DNA of 54,327 nucleotides from Armatimonadota bacterium (GCA_016199525.1 JACQGL010000067.1:1-54327); one strand, 5' to 3'. Shown: positions 9,238 through 18,003, counted from the first letter of the stretch. The notes: generated from the sequence alone by a model not told the origin. A program made the numbers and translations.

Positions 9238-9357
9238 GTCGATGTCCCGCCGGAGGTTCTGGTCCGGGCCATAGGTGGATAGTCAGACATCCGAGGCAGA
9301 GGGTGGAGCGTGGGCGGGGAGCGGAGCGCCGTCCGCAAGAACGAAATACTCGTTCAC
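9238..9357 (-). other. Probable true N terminus of the QueC-like gene, cut by an in-frame TGA
   Basis: A GTG at 9357 has AGGAGG seven bases upstream and overlaps the stop of the preceding gene as GTGA. It encodes VNEYFVLADGAPLPAHAPPS and four more residues before TGA (9283-9285, codon 25). Then, in the same frame, it continues with LSTYGPDQNLRRDID into the 9237 frame. QueC-like immune proteins have this kind of lead-in before the RYLDDLLWVASFVYMAD helix. The site may be a CGA to TGA nonsense change. GTG 9237 has only a weak ribosome site. Confidence 0.55.
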
Positions 9358-10133
9358 CGGCGGCCCTCCTGAAGTTCCATCGCTATCTTCTCAATGGCAT
9401 AGGCGGTGAACCCGGCGGTGTTGGCCTCCGTGATGTTGTTGTTGCTCTGCCAGTTATGCTTCGAGAACCAGCCCGACGCGAACTCCTCGACGATCTTTGC
9501 GCTCTCGAAGCAGTACCCGTCCAGGGACTTGTGGAACTCCAGGACGACACTCGGAGAGGCGAAGGAACCTTCCGGCCCCACGTGGTTGGAGAGTTCCTTG
9601 TCCACGAGGTAGCGGAGGGACCGGCTCATCAGGTCGGCAAAGAACTGGCGTGCTACCCGGCCGAAGCGGGCTTCGGTGGAGAGGGCACGCCACGCGGCCT
9701 GAATACCCACCGTCTCGGTGCCGAAGAGCGAGCGGGACTGCTCCAGGATGTTGGCGGAGACGACCTCCCGCAATCCCAACTGCGCCATGCGGGAGAAGAC
9801 GTTCGGCTCGCCTCGCAGGCGTGACTGCCGCTCCACCGCCTGCGATAGCTGGTGGACGAAGGAAAGGCCGGAGGTGAAGGAGGTAACCCGGAATCCCAGG
9901 CGCAGAAGCTCATCCGTGAAGTCGCCGCTCCGCGCGGACGTGGCGATGCGGACCAGGGTCCAGAAGCAGAAATTGATGATGGGGTCGCCCGCGAGCGCGG
10001 CGAACCGCTCCTCCGCAGCTTCTGCCGTTGCTGCGGCCAGGTCCGGCGCGTTCGGAGCGGCGCTCTCCAGGGCCGAGAAGACCGCCCTCCACTTCCGGGT
10101 TTTGGGAAGCCGCCCCAAGCGGATGTGGCCCAT
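9354..10133 (-). CDS. Partner protein of the QueC-like gene, Met-Gly N terminus (QatB-like position)
   Basis: A 259-residue, mostly helical soluble protein starting MGHIRLGRLPKTRKW. No catalytic motif is recognised. Its stop TGA overlaps the likely GTG start of the QueC-like gene, so translation is coupled and the products probably interact. In Qat systems the gene beside qatC is qatB. I recall recent reports that QueC-like immune enzymes attach a deazaguanine to the N-terminal glycine of a partner; the Gly2 here fits such a substrate, but that is inference. The ATG at 10133 has no clear ribosome site. It begins 75 bp from the 3' end of a tRNA-Ala gene. Confidence 0.55.
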   Translation of the reverse strand: MGHIRLGRLPKTRKWRAVFSALESAAPNAPDLAAATAEAAEERFAALAGDPIINFCFWTLVRIATSARSGDFTDELLRLGFRVTSFTSGLSFVHQLSQAVERQSRLRGEPNVFSRMAQLGLREVVSANILEQSRSLFGTETVGIQAAWRALSTEARFGRVARQFFADLMSRSLRYLVDKELSNHVGPEGSFASPSVVLEFHKSLDGYCFESAKIVEEFASGWFSKHNWQSNNNITEANTAGFTAYAIEKIAMELQEGRR

Positions 10134-10208
10134 TGCAGAAAGTCCGAGGGTCGTCTAGTGGCTGCACGGTCCTCGACGCGCAGATCGCCGCGTGCGTGGT
10201 AGGAAAAG

Positions 10209-10281
10209 TGGACCTGGTCGGATTCGAACCGACGACCTCCACAATGCGAATGTGGCGCTCTCCCAGCTGAGCCACAGGCCC
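10209..10281 (-). tRNA. tRNA-Ala (anticodon CGC)
   Basis: A 73-nt cloverleaf reads on the minus strand. Acceptor GGGCCTG pairs with CAGGTCC (one G-U) and discriminator A. The D arm is GCTCAGCTGGGAGAGC, the anticodon arm CCACA-TTCGCAT-TGTGG with anticodon CGC, and the T arm contains GGTTCGAATCC. CCA is not encoded. TTTT follows shortly downstream. The gene decodes GCG, a common codon in a GC-rich genome. Confidence 0.93.
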
Positions 10282-10428
10282 GAACGGCCGTATCATACCA
10301 CGACCCCCCGTTGCCGTCAACCATTGCCTCCTCTCAGAAATCCCCCCTTTACGTTAAATCGTGGCTTCCACCAAAGTTCGAAAGCAGGGACACGTGCGTC
10401 GCCTTGGGCAACGTGCTGCATCAAGCAG

Positions 10429-10448
10429 GCCCCGAAAGCTTTCGGGGC
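10429..10448. repeat. 20-bp perfect palindrome, dispersed family member
   Basis: GCCCCGAAAGCTTTCGGGGC lies in the spacer between the protease 3' end and the tRNA gene. Related palindromes occur at 27524-27543, 31319-31337 and 54187-54206. The spacer 10285-10536 holds no supported gene. Confidence 0.75.
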
Positions 10449-10536
10449 AGGCCACCCGGTTGTTCGGCGTGCCCAAAGCCTGCGCCTTGGGCCCCCTGGC
10501 TATCGCATGGCCAGAGCGGGAAGATCTCTATCTTCC

Positions 10537-12543
10537 CTACCCTCGGGCGGCGCTCTTGAGCTGCTGGTAGATGGATTGGACCACCGCCGCGGGCAGCGCG
10601 TAGGTGGCTGTCCGGTCGGCACGAGCGATGTTCATCCCCACACACCGCCCGTCGGCGTTCATCACCGGACCGCCCATCTGGCTAGGCTTCAGGGCCGTGT
10701 CGTGCTGGAAGGCTTCCGCGAACGGCCCTTGCATCCGGCTCACGTCTCCCGAGAGGATGATCGCCAGGTTCCGCTTCTGGATTCCCGCCGGGCGCGCTCC
10801 CAGGATGATCGCTCGTTCCAGACGCGTCTCACCCCGAACCATCCGCAGCACCAACCGCTCGCCGGGCTTCTTGCGACTCACATAGTCGACCAGCTCGTTC
10901 GCTTCCCGCACCCGCAGCGCGTCCACCTGATAAAGGATATCCCCTGTTTGCACTCCCGCCTGCGCTGCGGGTGATTCCGGCTCGACCGCCAGCCGCACCC
11001 CGCCCGGGATTCCCGCTTGCCGCAACGCTTCCACATCTAAATCGTGCAGGAAAACCCCCATGAAGCCGCTACCCGGGGGCGGCGAACCACCCAGGCCTCG
11101 ATCGGTGATGGCCAGCTTTGCCACGCTCACCGCGCCGATCGCGGCCACAGCCCCCGCCTCGTCCGGGGTGAGGAGCCACTGGCCCACTGCCGGTTCCGGC
11201 GCCGTCGGAGCAAACCGCACGGGCTCCACCTCGCCGCCGGGCACCTTCAGCAGCGCCACATCCCATTTCTCGTCCGTTCTCTGGCGCACGGCAGGCAGCC
11301 GACGGCCGTCGGCCAGCACACAGGTAATCTCCCCTTCTGGCAGCTCGCTGGCCTTGGTCAGCACATCCCCTTCGGAGGAAACCACCAGCCCCCATGCCAC
11401 CTCTTGACTCCCGGAGAACAGCCGGACCGCCCCCGTCAGCGGTACTTCAGGCAGGCTCGCGGCTGCCTTTCTCATCTCCGCTGCGGATCTGCGGACCCCT
11501 GGGATACCCGCCCAGCGATCCATCTGTTCCAACAGGAGCCGGAAGCGCGGCTGCCGAGCCAGGCCGGCCAGATCACCGTCAGTGCGCAGCGATGGAGAAT
11601 CGTTGAAGCCCAGGCTCGCCGCTCGCTCCAGGCTGGTGAGCGCCCCCTCCGTCCGGCCCAGGCGGGCGTAGGCCCGTCCCAGCAGCAGCCAGGCCATGGC
11701 ATCGTTCGCATCTACGTTCAGCACCGCCCGCAGGTGCTCCACCGCTTCCGCGGCTCTGCCCTGCTCGAGCGCCTCTTTCCCCCGCGTAAACCGCTCCTGA
11801 ACCGCCGCCGGGGGGCCGGCTTCGGTGAGCATGCCCGGCTCCTTGAGCGCCTCCAGAACACCCCGTGCCAGGTTGATGGCGGTATGGAGGCTCACCCCCT
11901 CCGGCTGGTCCCCCAGGCTGGAGACCATCGCGTGGATGCCCACCACGCGACCGTCCAGATCGAACAGCGGCCCGCCGCTGTCCCCGCTGATGAGCGGCGC
12001 GTCGGTGATCACTCTAGCAGATGGCCTGTCCGGGGATCGTGGGCGCGGCATGGCCACCACGCGGCCCACGCGCAGCACAGGCGGCCGCTGCCCGTGAAAG
12101 CCCAGCGGATGCCCTGTCGCCACAACCCACTGCCCGCGCCGCAACGTGTTCGCATCGCCCAATGAGGCCACCGTGACCCCCGCCGGCGCGGCGAACTTCA
12201 CCAGCGCGAAGTCGGCCTGCACGTTGCAGCCGAGCGACTGCCCGGGGAACTCGCGCCCATCCGCCAGGCGTACCACGCAGTCTCGCCCTGGCCCGCTCAC
12301 CACGTGCGCAGCGGTGAGCACGTAGCCCTCGGCGGAGATGATCACCCCTGACCCGCTATTCGGCCCCGTGCGGATCCCCACCGTGCTCCCGATCAGACGC
12401 TCCTGGAGGCTGGTAACCCGCTCCTGGATCGCCAGGAAGGTCAGTCGGGTGCGGGCCTGCCCCGTGGCCGCCGCGGCCCCCACCAGAAGCAGGGCCAGAA
12501 CCAGTAAACGGCGGGCCGCCATCAGGGCCTGACGATGGCTCAT
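10537..12543 (-). CDS. Secreted trypsin-like (HtrA-type) protease with TPR and PDZ domains
   Basis: A 668-residue protein with a signal peptide (residues 1-30). The N-terminal chymotrypsin fold has an intact triad: His80 (LTAAHVV), Asp111 (ADFALVKF) and Ser189 (ISGDSGGPLF). A TPR segment follows (about 245-320). A second trypsin-like fold (about 350-470) has lost the triad. A PDZ domain follows (about 485-570, GVRLAVEPESPAAQAGVQTG), then a third partial protease-like segment (MGGPVMNADGRCVGMNIA), also without a serine nucleophile. This suggests one active and two degenerate domains used for binding. Location is periplasmic or extracellular, with a likely role in protein quality control. It is a single gene, the next upstream gene being divergent. 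Confidence 0.85.
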   Translation of the reverse strand: MSHRQALMAARRLLVLALLLVGAAAATGQARTRLTFLAIQERVTSLQERLIGSTVGIRTGPNSGSGVIISAEGYVLTAAHVVSGPGRDCVVRLADGREFPGQSLGCNVQADFALVKFAAPAGVTVASLGDANTLRRGQWVVATGHPLGFHGQRPPVLRVGRVVAMPRPRSPDRPSARVITDAPLISGDSGGPLFDLDGRVVGIHAMVSSLGDQPEGVSLHTAINLARGVLEALKEPGMLTEAGPPAAVQERFTRGKEALEQGRAAEAVEHLRAVLNVDANDAMAWLLLGRAYARLGRTEGALTSLERAASLGFNDSPSLRTDGDLAGLARQPRFRLLLEQMDRWAGIPGVRRSAAEMRKAAASLPEVPLTGAVRLFSGSQEVAWGLVVSSEGDVLTKASELPEGEITCVLADGRRLPAVRQRTDEKWDVALLKVPGGEVEPVRFAPTAPEPAVGQWLLTPDEAGAVAAIGAVSVAKLAITDRGLGGSPPPGSGFMGVFLHDLDVEALRQAGIPGGVRLAVEPESPAAQAGVQTGDILYQVDALRVREANELVDYVSRKKPGERLVLRMVRGETRLERAIILGARPAGIQKRNLAIILSGDVSRMQGPFAEAFQHDTALKPSQMGGPVMNADGRCVGMNIARADRTATYALPAAVVQSIYQQLKSAARG

Positions 12544-12996
12544 TTTGCGTCTCCGCTTGCAGTCTAGACTACGCGCCAGGTCACTGGCCGAGGACGCACT
12601 CGGTCAGTGCGCGGGCAACACTGCTCACTCACAATTAGACGACGATCGGGCGTTTGGGTTTGCACAGCCGGCGCTCGCCCTCTCCGGCGGCGCCTCCGGT
12701 GACCACCTTCTCTGCCCTATCATTGCGCTGCGGGCAGTGACTCTCCTTGGCTGCCGGGCTCCGGGGATACGGGGAACGTTTCTGGTTCCTGGTTCCTCGC
12801 CTCTGGTTGACAGCTGGTTGCGTTGCCGCAGCCTTGAGCGGGCGCTCTGCCCGCCAGGATGCCAGAGCGCCGACCCAGAAACCGGAAACAGGATACACTC
12901 CTTAGCGGCTTAGCGAGAAGTGGAGCCAGGTGACACGACACCCGGGCCCGGGTATCGTGCAAGGGAGAAGTCGCTACGCCGGCGCAGATACCACCG
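12544..12996. other. Divergent intergenic region
   Basis: This region must hold the promoters of the protease (minus) and the deacetylase-like gene (plus). It contains wordy low-complexity stretches (GGTTCCTGGTTCCTCG near 12785) and a lone TTGACA-like box near 12808 without a convincing partner. No gene is supported. Confidence 0.35.
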
Positions 12997-14055
12997 ATGA
13001 CCATCGCTCTCTATTACGACGCGCTCTTCCTGGAACACGATACGGGTGCGCACCCTGAGAAGGCGATCCGGCTCACCGCCTGCGTGGACCGGCTGGCGGA
13101 GGTGGGGCTGTGGGACCAGGTAGAGCATCCGAACTTCGCCCCCGCGCCCTGGGAGGCGCTCACCGCCTGCCACGACGAGCACTACCTGCGCTTTCTACAG
13201 CAGACCGCCCGGCGCGGCGGCGGCTATCTCACGCCCGACACGCCGTTCGGCCGCCATTCATTCGATGCCGCCCGCCTCGCCTCGGGAGCGGCCATCCAGG
13301 CCGTAGAGGCCGTTCTGGACGGCAAGTTCCCGCAGGCGTTCATCCTCTCCCGGCCCCCGGGCCACCACGCCACCCACAACCAGGGCATGGGGTTCTGCCT
13401 TATCAACCACGCCGCCGTTGCCGTGCGCCACCTGGTGCACGGGCGAGGGCTGGAGCGGGTGTTGATCGTGGATTTCGACGTGCACCACGGCAACGGGACG
13501 CAGGATATCTTTTACGAAGATCCCGCGGTCCTCTATATCTCCACGCACCAGTACCCCGCCTATCCCGCCACTGGCTCCCTGCGCGAGGTGGGCCGCGGCG
13601 CAGGCGCGGGCTTCACCGTGAACGTGCCGCTGCCCGCAGCGGTGGGGGACGCGGGCTACGCGCGGATCTACGAACAGGTAGTGGCGCCCGCGGCGCGGCG
13701 GTTCCGGCCCCAGTTCTGCTTCATCTCCGCCGGCTATGACGCTCACTGGACCGACCACCGCTACCTTAGCAGCATCCGGATGCAGGTTTCGGTGGCCGGG
13801 TTCACGGCCATCGTACGGCAGCTGCGAGATCTGGCAGAGGAGCTGTGCGCGGGCCGGGTGGTGTTCCTGCTCGAGGGCGGCTACGATCCCACGGCGCTCA
13901 GCGGGTCGGTGCTGGCCACGCTGAACGTCCTGCTGCACCGCCCTGTGGAGGACCCGCTCGGCCCCTCGCCACACGGCTGGCCGGAGCCGGACGTTGGTCC
14001 CCTCATCGCCAACGTGCGGGAAATTCACGATCTTGGAACTCACAGCCGCAGATGA
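12997..14055 (+). CDS. Histone deacetylase-fold hydrolase (acetylpolyamine amidohydrolase/AcuC type)
   Basis: A 352-residue member of the arginase/deacetylase fold. It shows RPPGHHA with the His123-His124 charge relay, the zinc ligands Asp161 and His163 (DFDVHHGNG) and the third ligand Asp248 (SAGYDAHW). Bacterial members remove acetyl groups from polyamines, acetyl-CoA synthetase or other small substrates; the specific one cannot be told here. No signal peptide, so cytoplasmic. The start ATG at 12997 begins the family's conserved MTIALYYDALFLEHDTG. It stands alone, convergent with purC. Confidence 0.87.
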   Translation: MTIALYYDALFLEHDTGAHPEKAIRLTACVDRLAEVGLWDQVEHPNFAPAPWEALTACHDEHYLRFLQQTARRGGGYLTPDTPFGRHSFDAARLASGAAIQAVEAVLDGKFPQAFILSRPPGHHATHNQGMGFCLINHAAVAVRHLVHGRGLERVLIVDFDVHHGNGTQDIFYEDPAVLYISTHQYPAYPATGSLREVGRGAGAGFTVNVPLPAAVGDAGYARIYEQVVAPAARRFRPQFCFISAGYDAHWTDHRYLSSIRMQVSVAGFTAIVRQLRDLAEELCAGRVVFLLEGGYDPTALSGSVLATLNVLLHRPVEDPLGPSPHGWPEPDVGPLIANVREIHDLGTHSRR

Positions 14056-14213
14056 GCGCGGATGGACGTGAGTACATGAACGGACTGCCAAGCCGCCAGG
14101 AACGCCCAGAGAACGAGGATACTCTCGCTCGGGTTTGCCCTGACTCCTCGAGCTCGCAGTTACTTCCACCCTCCCCGATTCGCGTGCATTCGTGGCTTGT
14201 TCCTCGCCTGCGC
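14056..14213. repeat. Wordy spacer between convergent genes
   Basis: Contains CGCAGATGAGCGCGGATGG followed later by an imperfect complement (GATTCGCGTGCATTCGTGGC). It is low-complexity text of the kind seen in several spacers of this window. No gene. Confidence 0.35.
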
Positions 14214-15158
14214 TTACTCCAGATCGTTGCCGCTCAGGCGGCGGAAGATCTCCCGGTAGCGCTCCGCGGTGGCGCTGACGATATCAGGAGGCAGGGCAGG
14301 CGCGGGAGGCTCGTGGTTCCAGCCGATCCGGTCCAGGTGGTCGCGCACGAATTGCTTGTCGAAGCTTGGCTGCGGAGCACCGGGGGACCAGGCGGCGGCG
14401 TCCCAGAGTCGTGAGGAGTCGGGCGTGCACACCTCGTCGATGAGAATCACCTCTCCCTGGAAGACACCGAATTCGAGCTTCGTGTCGGCGAGGATGATCC
14501 CCCGTTCCAGAGCGTAGGCGGACGCAGCGTCGTAGACGGCCAGGCTATAATTCATCGCCTTGCGCAGGTGGCCCGGCTCGGCGAGGTGCATCATCTCACG
14601 TACGGTGATGTTCTCGTCGTGGCCCGTCTGGGCCTTGATGGCGGGGGTGAAGATCGGCTCCGGCAGGCGGTCTCCCTGGCCCAGCCCGCGCGGCAGCTCG
14701 ATCCCGCACACCTTCCCCTCGCGCTGGTACTCCCGCCAGGCAGAGCCATCCAGGTAGCCGCGCACCACGAACTCCACCGGCAGCGGCCGCGCCTTGTTCA
14801 CCAACATGGAGCGGCCTTCCAGTTGCCACGTGGGCAGCTCGGGGTTGAACAGCGCCACCTCCGTCATGATCTGGTCTATGTCCGTAGTAATGAAATGGCT
14901 GGGGCAGACGTTCTGCAGGTACTCGAGCCAGAATGCGGAGAGCTGGTTCAGCACCCGCCCCTTGTCGGGGATGCCCGTGGGGAGGATCGAGTCGTAGGCC
15001 GAGATACGGTCCGTGGCGACCATCAGGAGGTGAAACTCCAGGTCGTAGATGTCGCGCACCTTGCCATTGGCAAACGGAATGAGGCCCGGCAGATCGGTGT
15101 TCAGGATCACCTCCCGACCGGGCGCCGCGAGCAAGGCAGAATCTTGATCAGTCCGCAT
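14214..15158 (-). CDS. purC: Phosphoribosylaminoimidazole-succinocarboxamide synthase
   Basis: Catalyses ATP-dependent joining of aspartate to CAIR, giving SAICAR in purine synthesis. The 314-residue product carries the family hallmarks GKVRDIYDL, VATDRISAYDSILPTGIPDKG, VVRGYLDGSAW, ADTKLEFG and DEVCTPDSSRLW. Length suits the long (about 300-residue) PurC type. I take ATG 15158 (MRTDQDSALL); an in-frame upstream start would add 11 residues that overlap the spacer. The ribosome site is weak (GGTG close to the ATG). It lies downstream of hom-thrC on the same strand, 170 bp away, and is probably its own unit. Confidence 0.93.
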   Translation of the reverse strand: MRTDQDSALLAAPGREVILNTDLPGLIPFANGKVRDIYDLEFHLLMVATDRISAYDSILPTGIPDKGRVLNQLSAFWLEYLQNVCPSHFITTDIDQIMTEVALFNPELPTWQLEGRSMLVNKARPLPVEFVVRGYLDGSAWREYQREGKVCGIELPRGLGQGDRLPEPIFTPAIKAQTGHDENITVREMMHLAEPGHLRKAMNYSLAVYDAASAYALERGIILADTKLEFGVFQGEVILIDEVCTPDSSRLWDAAAWSPGAPQPSFDKQFVRDHLDRIGWNHEPPAPALPPDIVSATAERYREIFRRLSGNDLE

Positions 15159-15328
15159 CACCGTTAACTCACCACAGACATCGAGCCACAAAGAAGGAAA
15201 GTGTGGTACGTAGGTGTCTGGGAGAGAGCGGGGGAACGGAGGAATAGGTGCATTGAAGACCGACTGTTGACTCCTACGCTCCTATTCTTCCATTCTCCCA
15301 CTTCGTATCTCCGTGGTTTGTAGCGTCT
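15159..15328. other. Spacer with imperfect hairpin between purC and thrC
   Basis: GGAGGAATAGG (about 15238) and CCTATTCTTCC (about 15282) can pair with one G-U, extended by further purine/pyrimidine complementarity. It may end the hom-thrC transcript or be one of the skewed spacer repeats. No gene. Confidence 0.35.
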
Positions 15329-16411
15329 TCAAAATCCGATGGCGACGAGCACCGCGTCCAGCTCTGCGGGCACGGGCGCAGGCGGCTCCAGCGCGGCCAC
15401 CGCCGTCTGGGGGTCTTTCAGCCCGTGGCCCGTCAGGGTGCAGACGACGGTTGCCTCGGGCGGAGCCGTGTCGAAATAGCCCGCGCGCGCCAATTGGGCC
15501 ACACCCGCCACGCTGGCGGCACTGGCGGGCTCGCAGAAGACGCCCTCCCGCTCGGCGAGCAGCCGGTAGGCAACGAGGATCTCCTCATCCGTTACTTTCT
15601 CGATCCGGCCGCCGCTTTCGTCCCGCGCGGCAACGGCGCCCTGCCAGCTGGCGGGGTTGCCGATGCGAATGGCGGTCGCCACCGTCTCCGGCGCGGGCAC
15701 CACGTGTCCCTCCACGATGGGAGCCGCCCCTGCCGCCTGGAATCCCAGCATCCGCGGGCAGCGCGTGGTACAGCCTTCGGCGTGGTAGGTGCGGTAGCCC
15801 CGCCAGTAGGCGGTGATGTTGCCCGCGTTCCCCACTGGAATGGCGTGGTAGTGCGGGGCATCGCCCAGCGCGTCGCAAATCTCGAACGCGGCGGTCTTCT
15901 GGCCTTCGATGCGAGCGGGGTTGATCGAGTTGACGAGCGCCACCGGCCGGTCGGCCACCACCTCGCGCACCAGGCGCAGGGCCGCATCAAAATTACCCTG
16001 GATGGGGACCACCCGCGCGCCGTGGATGAGCGCCTGCCCGAGCTTTCCCAGGGCGATCATGCCGTGCGGCAGCACCACCACGCACAGCAGGCCCGCCCGC
16101 GCCGCATAGGCAGCAGCGCTCGCCGCCGTGTTGCCGGTGGAGGCGCAGATGACCGCCCGCACGCCCGCCTCCAACGCCCGCGAGATGGCCACCGTCATCC
16201 CCCGGTCCTTGAACGAACCGGTGGGATTGAGGCCCTCATGCTTGAGGAGCAGCCGCACCCGCCCGCCGGTCAGCGTGCGAGAGAGCGCGGGCGCCTCCAG
16301 GAGGGGCGTGTTGCCCTCCAGCAGGGTGACGACCGGGGTGCGATTGGTAACGGGCAGCAGCGAGCGGTAGGCTTCAATCACACCTCGCCACGGCCCGCAT
16401 GGCATCCCCAT
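15329..16411 (-). CDS. thrC: Threonine synthase
   Basis: A PLP enzyme converting O-phosphohomoserine to threonine. The 360-residue protein has the PLP lysine at Lys68 (PTGSFKDRG), the phosphate-binding [18 protein letters not shown] loop, [10 protein letters not shown] and a late [11 protein letters not shown] motif, all typical of the short bacterial ThrC. It starts three bases after the hom stop, with GAGGAAT as ribosome site inside the hom end. The two form an operon for threonine synthesis from aspartate semialdehyde. Confidence 0.93.
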   Translation of the reverse strand: MGMPCGPWRGVIEAYRSLLPVTNRTPVVTLLEGNTPLLEAPALSRTLTGGRVRLLLKHEGLNPTGSFKDRGMTVAISRALEAGVRAVICASTGNTAASAAAYAARAGLLCVVVLPHGMIALGKLGQALIHGARVVPIQGNFDAALRLVREVVADRPVALVNSINPARIEGQKTAAFEICDALGDAPHYHAIPVGNAGNITAYWRGYRTYHAEGCTTRCPRMLGFQAAGAAPIVEGHVVPAPETVATAIRIGNPASWQGAVAARDESGGRIEKVTDEEILVAYRLLAEREGVFCEPASAASVAGVAQLARAGYFDTAPPEATVVCTLTGHGLKDPQTAVAALEPPAPVPAELDAVLVAIGF

Positions 16412-16414
16412 GCG

Positions 16415-17704
16415 CTATTCCTCCACGCGGATCCAGTTGCCGATCTCGCGCACCACCGGCAGCCGTTCTATCTTCGCCAGCGCCTGGCGCATATCCCCCT
16501 CGTGCGTGCCGTGGGTGATCCAGACGATCTCCGCCTCCGTTCCTGCACCCGCCTTCTGGACCATCGATTCGATAGAAACGCCGTGGTCGCCGAACACCCC
16601 TGCCGTGGCCGCCAGCACCCCCGGGCGGTCCGCGGTGGTCATGCGGACGTAGTACTTCGTCTGGACCTCTTCCATCGACAGGGGAGGCCTGTTCTCGAAG
16701 CAGGTGCACGAGATGCGGCCCGTGGCCCCGAAGCGGATGTTACGCGCCGTCTCCATCAGATCGGCCACCACGCTGCTCCCCGTGGGGAGCGAGCCCGCGC
16801 CTCGCCCGTAGAACATCGCGTCGCCCACGGCGTTGCCGCGCACGAAGATGGCGTTGAACACATCGCTCACGGCGGCGAGCGGATGAGACACGGGCAGCAT
16901 GGCGGGATGGACGCGTAGCTCCAGGGCCCCGTCCACCTGTTTGGCAATCGCCAGGAGCTTGATCACGTAGCCCAGCTCGCGCGCGTAGCGGATGTCTCGG
17001 TCGCTGATGCGGCGAATTCCCTCGCAATACACGCTGTCCAGATCCACGCGACTCTGGAAGCCGATGGATGCGAGGATAGCCAGCTTGTAGGCGGCGTCGC
17101 GGCCGTCCACATCGTCAGAAGGATCGGCCTCCGCATAGCCGCGCGCCTGCGCCTCGGCGAGGGCAGGCGCGAACGCGAGCCCATCGGCGGCCATCCGCGT
17201 CAGGATGTAGTTCGTCGTCCCATTGACGATGCCGATGATCTGCTCGATCCGGTTGGCAGCCAGCGATACCTTTAGGGAGCGGATGATAGGGATACCGCCC
17301 GCCACACTCCCTTCGAAACTGAAGTCCAGCCGCCGCTCGCCTGCCACCACCAGCAGTTCGTGGCCTGCCTTGGCGATCAGCTCCTTATTTGCCGTAACAA
17401 TGTGCTTGCCATTGTCCAGCGCCTGGAGGATGAAGCGACGCGCGGGCTCCACCCCGCCGATCAACTCCGCCACCAGATCAATCTCGGGGTCGTTGAGCAC
17501 CTCGTCGGGGTTCACTGTCAGCAGGCTACGATCCACCTCCGGCGGGCGGGGCTTGGCCAGGTTACGAACGCAGATGCGACAGATCTCCAGGCGCGCGCCC
17601 ACAGCCTGGGTAATCGCTCCGGCATTCGCCTGCAGGGCGGCAACGGTGCCGCTCCCGACCTGGCCGCAGCCCAGGAGACCGATTTTGATGACGTCTTTGG
17701 GCAT
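16415..17704 (-). CDS. hom: Homoserine dehydrogenase with ACT domain
   Basis: Reduces aspartate semialdehyde to homoserine. The 429-residue protein has the Rossmann motif GLLGCGQVGSGT (residues 9-20), the catalytic region VTANKELIA, GSVAGGIPIIR, GIVNGTTNYIL and EADPSDDVDGRDAAYKLAIL. A C-terminal ACT domain (about 350-425, DRPGVLAATAGVFGDHGVSI) probably senses threonine for feedback inhibition. It is the first gene of the hom-thrC operon. No aspartokinase is fused or adjacent. Confidence 0.95.
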   Translation of the reverse strand: MPKDVIKIGLLGCGQVGSGTVAALQANAGAITQAVGARLEICRICVRNLAKPRPPEVDRSLLTVNPDEVLNDPEIDLVAELIGGVEPARRFILQALDNGKHIVTANKELIAKAGHELLVVAGERRLDFSFEGSVAGGIPIIRSLKVSLAANRIEQIIGIVNGTTNYILTRMAADGLAFAPALAEAQARGYAEADPSDDVDGRDAAYKLAILASIGFQSRVDLDSVYCEGIRRISDRDIRYARELGYVIKLLAIAKQVDGALELRVHPAMLPVSHPLAAVSDVFNAIFVRGNAVGDAMFYGRGAGSLPTGSSVVADLMETARNIRFGATGRISCTCFENRPPLSMEEVQTKYYVRMTTADRPGVLAATAGVFGDHGVSIESMVQKAGAGTEAEIVWITHGTHEGDMRQALAKIERLPVVREIGNWIRVEE

Positions 17705-18003
17705 AGAAAGGGGTGAGCACTCAACCGTCGGCCATCAGCGGACCGGCTTCGGGACCCCAAGTCCCGCCGCCCATCCTGCTGAATGCGGACGGCTGGCGGC
17801 TGGCGATGGGCAAGCCCAGCAATTATATCGGATTCCTCTCAGCGTGGGACAAGGCCGCTACGAACGCAAGCGCAGCACAGAGAACTGCCGGCCAGAATGC
17901 CCGCATTCGCTGCCCTGGAGCGCAGATAGGCAAGCCATCCAGCCCGGCCCTACGGCCCCGTATGGGTATGAGACGCCGGCGCGCCAACCCCACCTTCCCT
18001 GCC
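17705..18003. other. Upstream region of hom
   Basis: No gene supported. It should carry the hom promoter (minus strand) and the 3' end of the upstream large gene. I see no recognisable riboswitch or clear promoter boxes. Confidence 0.3.

Noticed and set aside
7759-9282. Long plus-strand open frame (about 500 codons) opposite the QueC-like gene
   Set aside because: It is the antisense shadow of a GC-rich gene, with no motif or ribosome site; the minus strand carries clear QueC motifs.
12545-12913. Plus-strand open frame in the protease/deacetylase spacer
   Set aside because: Low-complexity composition, no ribosome site and no family resemblance.
15425-16918. Long plus-strand open frame opposite thrC and hom
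   Set aside because: Arg/His/Ala-rich antisense text over two well-recognised genes; no independent support.
17705-18003. Threonine or SAM riboswitch before hom-thrC
   Set aside because: No recognisable conserved aptamer core, attenuator peptide or terminator pair.
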